From assembly GCA_905373785.1 (NCBI GenBank), contig CAJPUK010000091.1, positions 1-9,447 of the forward strand: a stretch of DNA of 9,447 nt. Direction: 5' to 3'. The stretch's first letter is position 1. The number at the start of each line of letters is the position of its first letter. This DNA comes from an uncultured Johnsonella sp. (GTDB lineage: Bacteria > Bacillota > Clostridia > Lachnospirales > Lachnospiraceae). The notes beneath the pieces were generated by a model. It did no database searches, had not been told where the DNA came from, and saw only the letters and a list, made by a program, of their open reading frames with translations. Of the stretch, positions 6,383-9,447 are shown one piece after another. Position numbers and translations under genes: made by a program.

Positions 6383-8741
6383 CATTATCTCCAAATGCCT
6401 TTTTTGCTATATCTACACTTGCCCTTGCATCCTTCGCATAATAGTCCGCACCTATTTCATAGGCATAGTCCTCTGTAAGTACCGCTCCTCCTACCCATAC
6501 CTTGGTATTCGGAGAAGCTTCTTTGACCTTTTCTATAGTTTCTTTCATAGAAGGAAGTGTGGTTGTCATAAGAGCGGAAAGCCCTACAAGCCCTACTTCA
6601 TCTTCTATAACCGCCTTTACGACCTTTTCTATAGGAACATCTCTTCCCAAATCTATGATTTTATATCCGTAGTTTTCCAAAATAACCTTAACTATATTTT
6701 TTCCGATATCGTGTATATCGCCTTTGACTGTAGCAAGTGCTATCTTACCCCTGCTTTTGGTCTCCTTGCCTTGCTTTGCTATTCTAAGCTTTACAAGCTC
6801 AAAGGCTTCACAGGCGGCATTAGCCGAATTGATCAACTGAGGTAAAAATATTTCCTGCTTCTCATACTTTTCCCCTACTATATCAAGTGCAGGTATCAGC
6901 CTTTGATTTATAAGCTCTACTTCAGACATGGTCTCAAGTAAGCTTTCCGCAAGCTCCTTGGTCTCAGCCTTAAGTCCTTTCAGTATTGCACTTTCTATGC
7001 TTTCATCATGAATAAGTACTTTTTTAGGCTTGGCTTCTTCTTCACTTTTAACATTGGCAAATCTTTCTATATATTTATTACAGTTTTCATCTTCGCCCGA
7101 AAGCACCCTAAAGGATACTACCGCATCCATGTGCGAACTTATATTCGGATTTATGATAGGCAGATTGAGCCCTGCATACATTGCCTGTATAAGGAAGCTC
7201 TCTGTAATATTTTTTCTTTCCGGCAGTCCGAAAGAAATATTGCTGACTCCGAGCGTGGTATTAAGTCCCATCTTTTTGCTTACTATTTCAACCGCCCTTA
7301 AAGTATTGACAGCCTGCTCTTGCTGGGCTGATACGGTAAGTGTAAGGCAGTCTATGATAATATCTTCTTTTTTAAGCCCGTATTCCAAGGCTTTTTTAAG
7401 TATATACTCGGCATGCTCAACTCTTTTTTCCACCGTGTCAGGTATGCCTTCTTCATCTAATGCCAAGGCTATAACCGCCGCACCGTATTTTTTAGCTATA
7501 GGCAGTATCTTATCAAGCTTTTCATCATCCGCATTAACTGAATTGATAATTGATTTTCCGTTATACACTCTAAGTCCGGCTTCTATAGCTTCAGGATTTG
7601 ATGAGTCTATTTGCAAAGGTACCGATACTATTCCCTGTAAAGCCTTTACCACATCTATCATAAGTAAGACTTCATCCGCTCCGGGAACTCCTACATTGAC
7701 ATCCAAAATTTCCGCACCGCACTCCTCTTCTTCCAAAGCAATCTTACTTATGTAATTCATATCTCTTTCCAAAAGTGCCTGCGCAAATCTTTTCTTACCT
7801 GTAGGATTAAGCCTTTCTCCTATGACCCTTACTCCCTTAAATTCAGTTGTATGAGTAGCTGAACACACACCATGCCTTTGCTTTGGTCTTTCTGTATTTT
7901 CTACTTTTTTATTTTCCTTAAGTGCTTCTTTAAGTAAGTTTATATAATCAGGATCTGTTCCACAACAACCTCCCATTACATCAAGTCCGCTTAAAGTTGC
8001 CATATGCTTGGCAAAATCATCTCCCGATAAGTCATAAGCTCCGCTTATGGGATCCGGCAGTCCGGCATTGGGCTTTAGTATTATGGGAAGTTTTGTCCAC
8101 TGCCTAAGTTCTTCTATAAAACCTCTCATTTGCAAAGGTCCCAGTGAACAGTTAAAGCCCATGGCATCAACTCCGAGACCTTCAAGCGTAAGTGCCATAG
8201 AGGGGATTATAGTTCCGGTAAATGTTCTTTTGCTCTCTTCATAGCTCATTGTAACCCAGATAGGAAGTTTAGTATTTTCCTTAGCGGCAAGTACCGCCGC
8301 TTTTACATCATAAAGATCCGTAAATGTTTCACATACTATAAGGTCGACTCCGTATTTTTCTCCGGCAATCATAAGTTCCTTATATACTTCATATGCCTCT
8401 TCAAAAGCCAAAGTACCTAATGGCTCTAAAAGCTCCCCTATAGGTCCTACATCAAGTGCTACTCTTACACCGCTTTCTTTTGCCGCCTCCTTGGCACAAT
8501 GTACGGCGGACTTTACCGCCTCATCCACACTTAAGTCGCAACCGGAGAGCTTATGTGAGTTTGCACCGAAAGTATTGGTATAAACTATATCGCTTCCTGC
8601 CTCAATATACTTTTTATGAATGTCTATCACTATATTAGGATTATTATATCCAAAAACCTCAGGATGCTCCCCCGGCTTTAATCCGGCTTTTTGAAGCATC
8701 GTTCCCATAGCTCCGTCCAGTATTGTAATTTTAGATTCCAC
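6372..8741 (-). CDS. metH: Cobalamin-dependent methionine synthase, core without activation domain
   Basis: The 789-residue protein moves the methyl group of 5-methyl-THF through methylcobalamin to homocysteine, giving methionine. Domains in order: homocysteine barrel 1-285 (ILDGAMGTM, TNTFGAN, zinc ligands C198, C259, C260); pterin-binding barrel about 300-560 (VIGERLNPTG 306-315, ILDVNVGVPG, QIDSSNP, GVSNISFGLP); cobalamin cap about 570-655; Rossmann-like cobalamin domain 660-789 with D675-IH677-DIG680, the axial-histidine motif, then S722-x-L and VGGA. E. coli MetH has about 1,227 residues because it also carries the reactivation domain; here that domain is the upstream gene, overlapping by 11 bases. 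The start is GTG (8741), placed just before the family's opening motif with a GAGG site upstream. The gene is full length for the split type common in Clostridia. Confidence 0.95.
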   Translation of the reverse strand: MESKITILDGAMGTMLQKAGLKPGEHPEVFGYNNPNIVIDIHKKYIEAGSDIVYTNTFGANSHKLSGCDLSVDEAVKSAVHCAKEAAKESGVRVALDVGPIGELLEPLGTLAFEEAYEVYKELMIAGEKYGVDLIVCETFTDLYDVKAAVLAAKENTKLPIWVTMSYEESKRTFTGTIIPSMALTLEGLGVDAMGFNCSLGPLQMRGFIEELRQWTKLPIILKPNAGLPDPISGAYDLSGDDFAKHMATLSGLDVMGGCCGTDPDYINLLKEALKENKKVENTERPKQRHGVCSATHTTEFKGVRVIGERLNPTGKKRFAQALLERDMNYISKIALEEEECGAEILDVNVGVPGADEVLLMIDVVKALQGIVSVPLQIDSSNPEAIEAGLRVYNGKSIINSVNADDEKLDKILPIAKKYGAAVIALALDEEGIPDTVEKRVEHAEYILKKALEYGLKKEDIIIDCLTLTVSAQQEQAVNTLRAVEIVSKKMGLNTTLGVSNISFGLPERKNITESFLIQAMYAGLNLPIINPNISSHMDAVVSFRVLSGEDENCNKYIERFANVKSEEEAKPKKVLIHDESIESAILKGLKAETKELAESLLETMSEVELINQRLIPALDIVGEKYEKQEIFLPQLINSANAACEAFELVKLRIAKQGKETKSRGKIALATVKGDIHDIGKNIVKVILENYGYKIIDLGRDVPIEKVVKAVIEDEVGLVGLSALMTTTLPSMKETIEKVKEASPNTKVWVGGAVLTEDYAYEIGADYYAKDARASVDIAKKAFGDNDES

Positions 8742-9399
8742 AAGTCGTCCCTCTTCTTAAAAATCTGCAAGCCTCTCTTATATTACAAGTCCCACAATTT
8801 CTTTTAAGCCCTGAATTTTTTTCTTTTGTTATTGCTATTATTGCCGTTACCGACTTTCTCGGTATCATAATTCCGCTTTCACTCACATTAAGACCTATCC
8901 TGCGTACGGTATCCATATATACCGTAAATTCTCTTTGCACGCTGATAGGCATATCTCCATACCCCGGTGAGTATCTTGTGCTTAAGTATAAACCTTCTTT
9001 TTCGTATTCGGTTCTAAACTCGGCTTCTATACTGTCGCAAAGCACTTCTACCAAAGTACTTGCACATGAGTCCATAATAAGTGCATCCGATACATCTTTA
9101 ATCTGTGCCTTTCTTATGGCAAATTCCACCTCCGGTCCGAGAGTCGCCGCCATAAGTATCATTTTTTTCGCACCGCTAAGATGCTTTAATATATCAAAAC
9201 CTTTGATAAAAGTACAGTCCTTAGGTATACCGTTACTTATATCAACTACCTTGCTGATGTACTTAGGTCTTGCCGCCTTATTAATAAGATCCATACACCT
9301 GTCAAGCTGCCTGTTAAGGTTTTCATCTATATCGTGCTTTCGATATTCCAAATATCTAAGGATTTCAGGTTTGTCTTCCTTAGAAAGTGCTATTTCCAT
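8731..9399 (-). CDS. Stand-alone methionine synthase reactivation (AdoMet-binding) domain protein
   Basis: The 222-residue product corresponds to the C-terminal activation domain of large MetH enzymes (Met_synt_B12 family), which binds S-adenosylmethionine and supports reductive remethylation of inactive cob(II)alamin. The AdoMet-binding motif RYSPGYGDMP is at 142-151, matching the R-x-x-x-G-Y signature, and the family's IPRKSVTAIIAI is at 179-190. The tail carries four cysteines, C202-x2-C205-x5-C211-x8-C220, which are absent from the E. coli domain as I know it and may bind a metal or iron-sulphur cluster. AAGGAG lies six bases before the ATG. The gene leads the operon in this window and its last 11 bases overlap metH, so translation is probably coupled. 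The reductant partner is not encoded nearby. Confidence 0.88.
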   Translation of the reverse strand: MEIALSKEDKPEILRYLEYRKHDIDENLNRQLDRCMDLINKAARPKYISKVVDISNGIPKDCTFIKGFDILKHLSGAKKMILMAATLGPEVEFAIRKAQIKDVSDALIMDSCASTLVEVLCDSIEAEFRTEYEKEGLYLSTRYSPGYGDMPISVQREFTVYMDTVRRIGLNVSESGIMIPRKSVTAIIAITKEKNSGLKRNCGTCNIREACRFLRRGTTCGI

Positions 9400-9447
9400 T
9401 TAAAACTCCTTAAAACTTTTTTGATTAACTTTTTTATTGTACTAATC

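Noticed and set aside
6383..6394. TTG start for the fused methyltransferase/reductase
   Set aside because: The putative ribosome site GGAG lies within this extension, directly before ATG 6382, so the upstream TTG would have no ribosome site of its own.
7030..7755. Open frame of 241 codons on the plus strand opposite metH
   Set aside because: It lies wholly inside the unmistakable metH gene, is Ser/Leu-rich as expected for an antisense shadow, and has no family resemblance. The other plus-strand frames in the window are likewise shadows or lie in intergenic sequence without support.
9400..9447. SAM riboswitch or promoter ahead of the methionine operon
   Set aside because: Only 48 bases are available. 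A TACAAT (9436-9441) could be a -10 but its -35 would lie outside the window, and no SAM-I, SAM-II or T-box core motif is visible in what remains.

Overview
The window is AT-rich DNA in which every recognisable gene lies on the minus strand. The gene set and protein styles point to a low-GC Firmicute, most likely class Clostridia and plausibly Lachnospiraceae: an omega subunit starting MLHPSY, a YicC/Gmk/RpoZ/PgsA/CinA housekeeping block, strong AGGAGG-type ribosome sites, and a methionine synthase whose activation domain is a separate gene. The family assignment is inference.

Read in the direction of transcription (right to left), the window opens with a methionine/one-carbon operon. It holds a stand-alone MetH reactivation-domain protein (8731-9399), a MetH core with homocysteine, folate and cobalamin domains but no activation domain (6372-8741), and a fused homocysteine S-methyltransferase/methylenetetrahydrofolate reductase (4622-6382). 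Both junctions are 11-bp overlaps. Together the three proteins reduce methylene-THF to methyl-THF, transfer the methyl group through cobalamin to homocysteine, and repair oxidised cobalamin. A weak terminator-like hairpin and a degenerate tandem repeat of about 68 bp (4426-4561) separate this operon from a TVP38/TMEM64 (VTT) family membrane protein (3685-4380).

A consensus sigma-A promoter (3502-3530) then drives a housekeeping operon: yicC, gmk, rpoZ, pgsA, cinA (3452 down to 272). This operon looks worn at several points. yicC carries a frameshift near codon 31; remA is absent between yicC and gmk; nothing lies between rpoZ and pgsA, where many relatives have rimO; and cinA has lost its N-terminal MoCF-like domain while keeping a strong ribosome site coupled to the pgsA stop.

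The last 270 bases hold no full gene. They contain a nested inverted-repeat element (85-248) that can fold into a three-way junction, and then a promoter, ribosome site and first codons of another minus-strand gene that leaves the window at its left edge.

The strongest observations are the yicC frameshift, which leaves a CTT-TGA junction resembling the RF2 recoding site, the multibranched inverted-repeat element, the shortened CinA, and the tandem repeat upstream of the VTT gene. I found no RNA genes, transposases, CRISPR arrays or defence genes.
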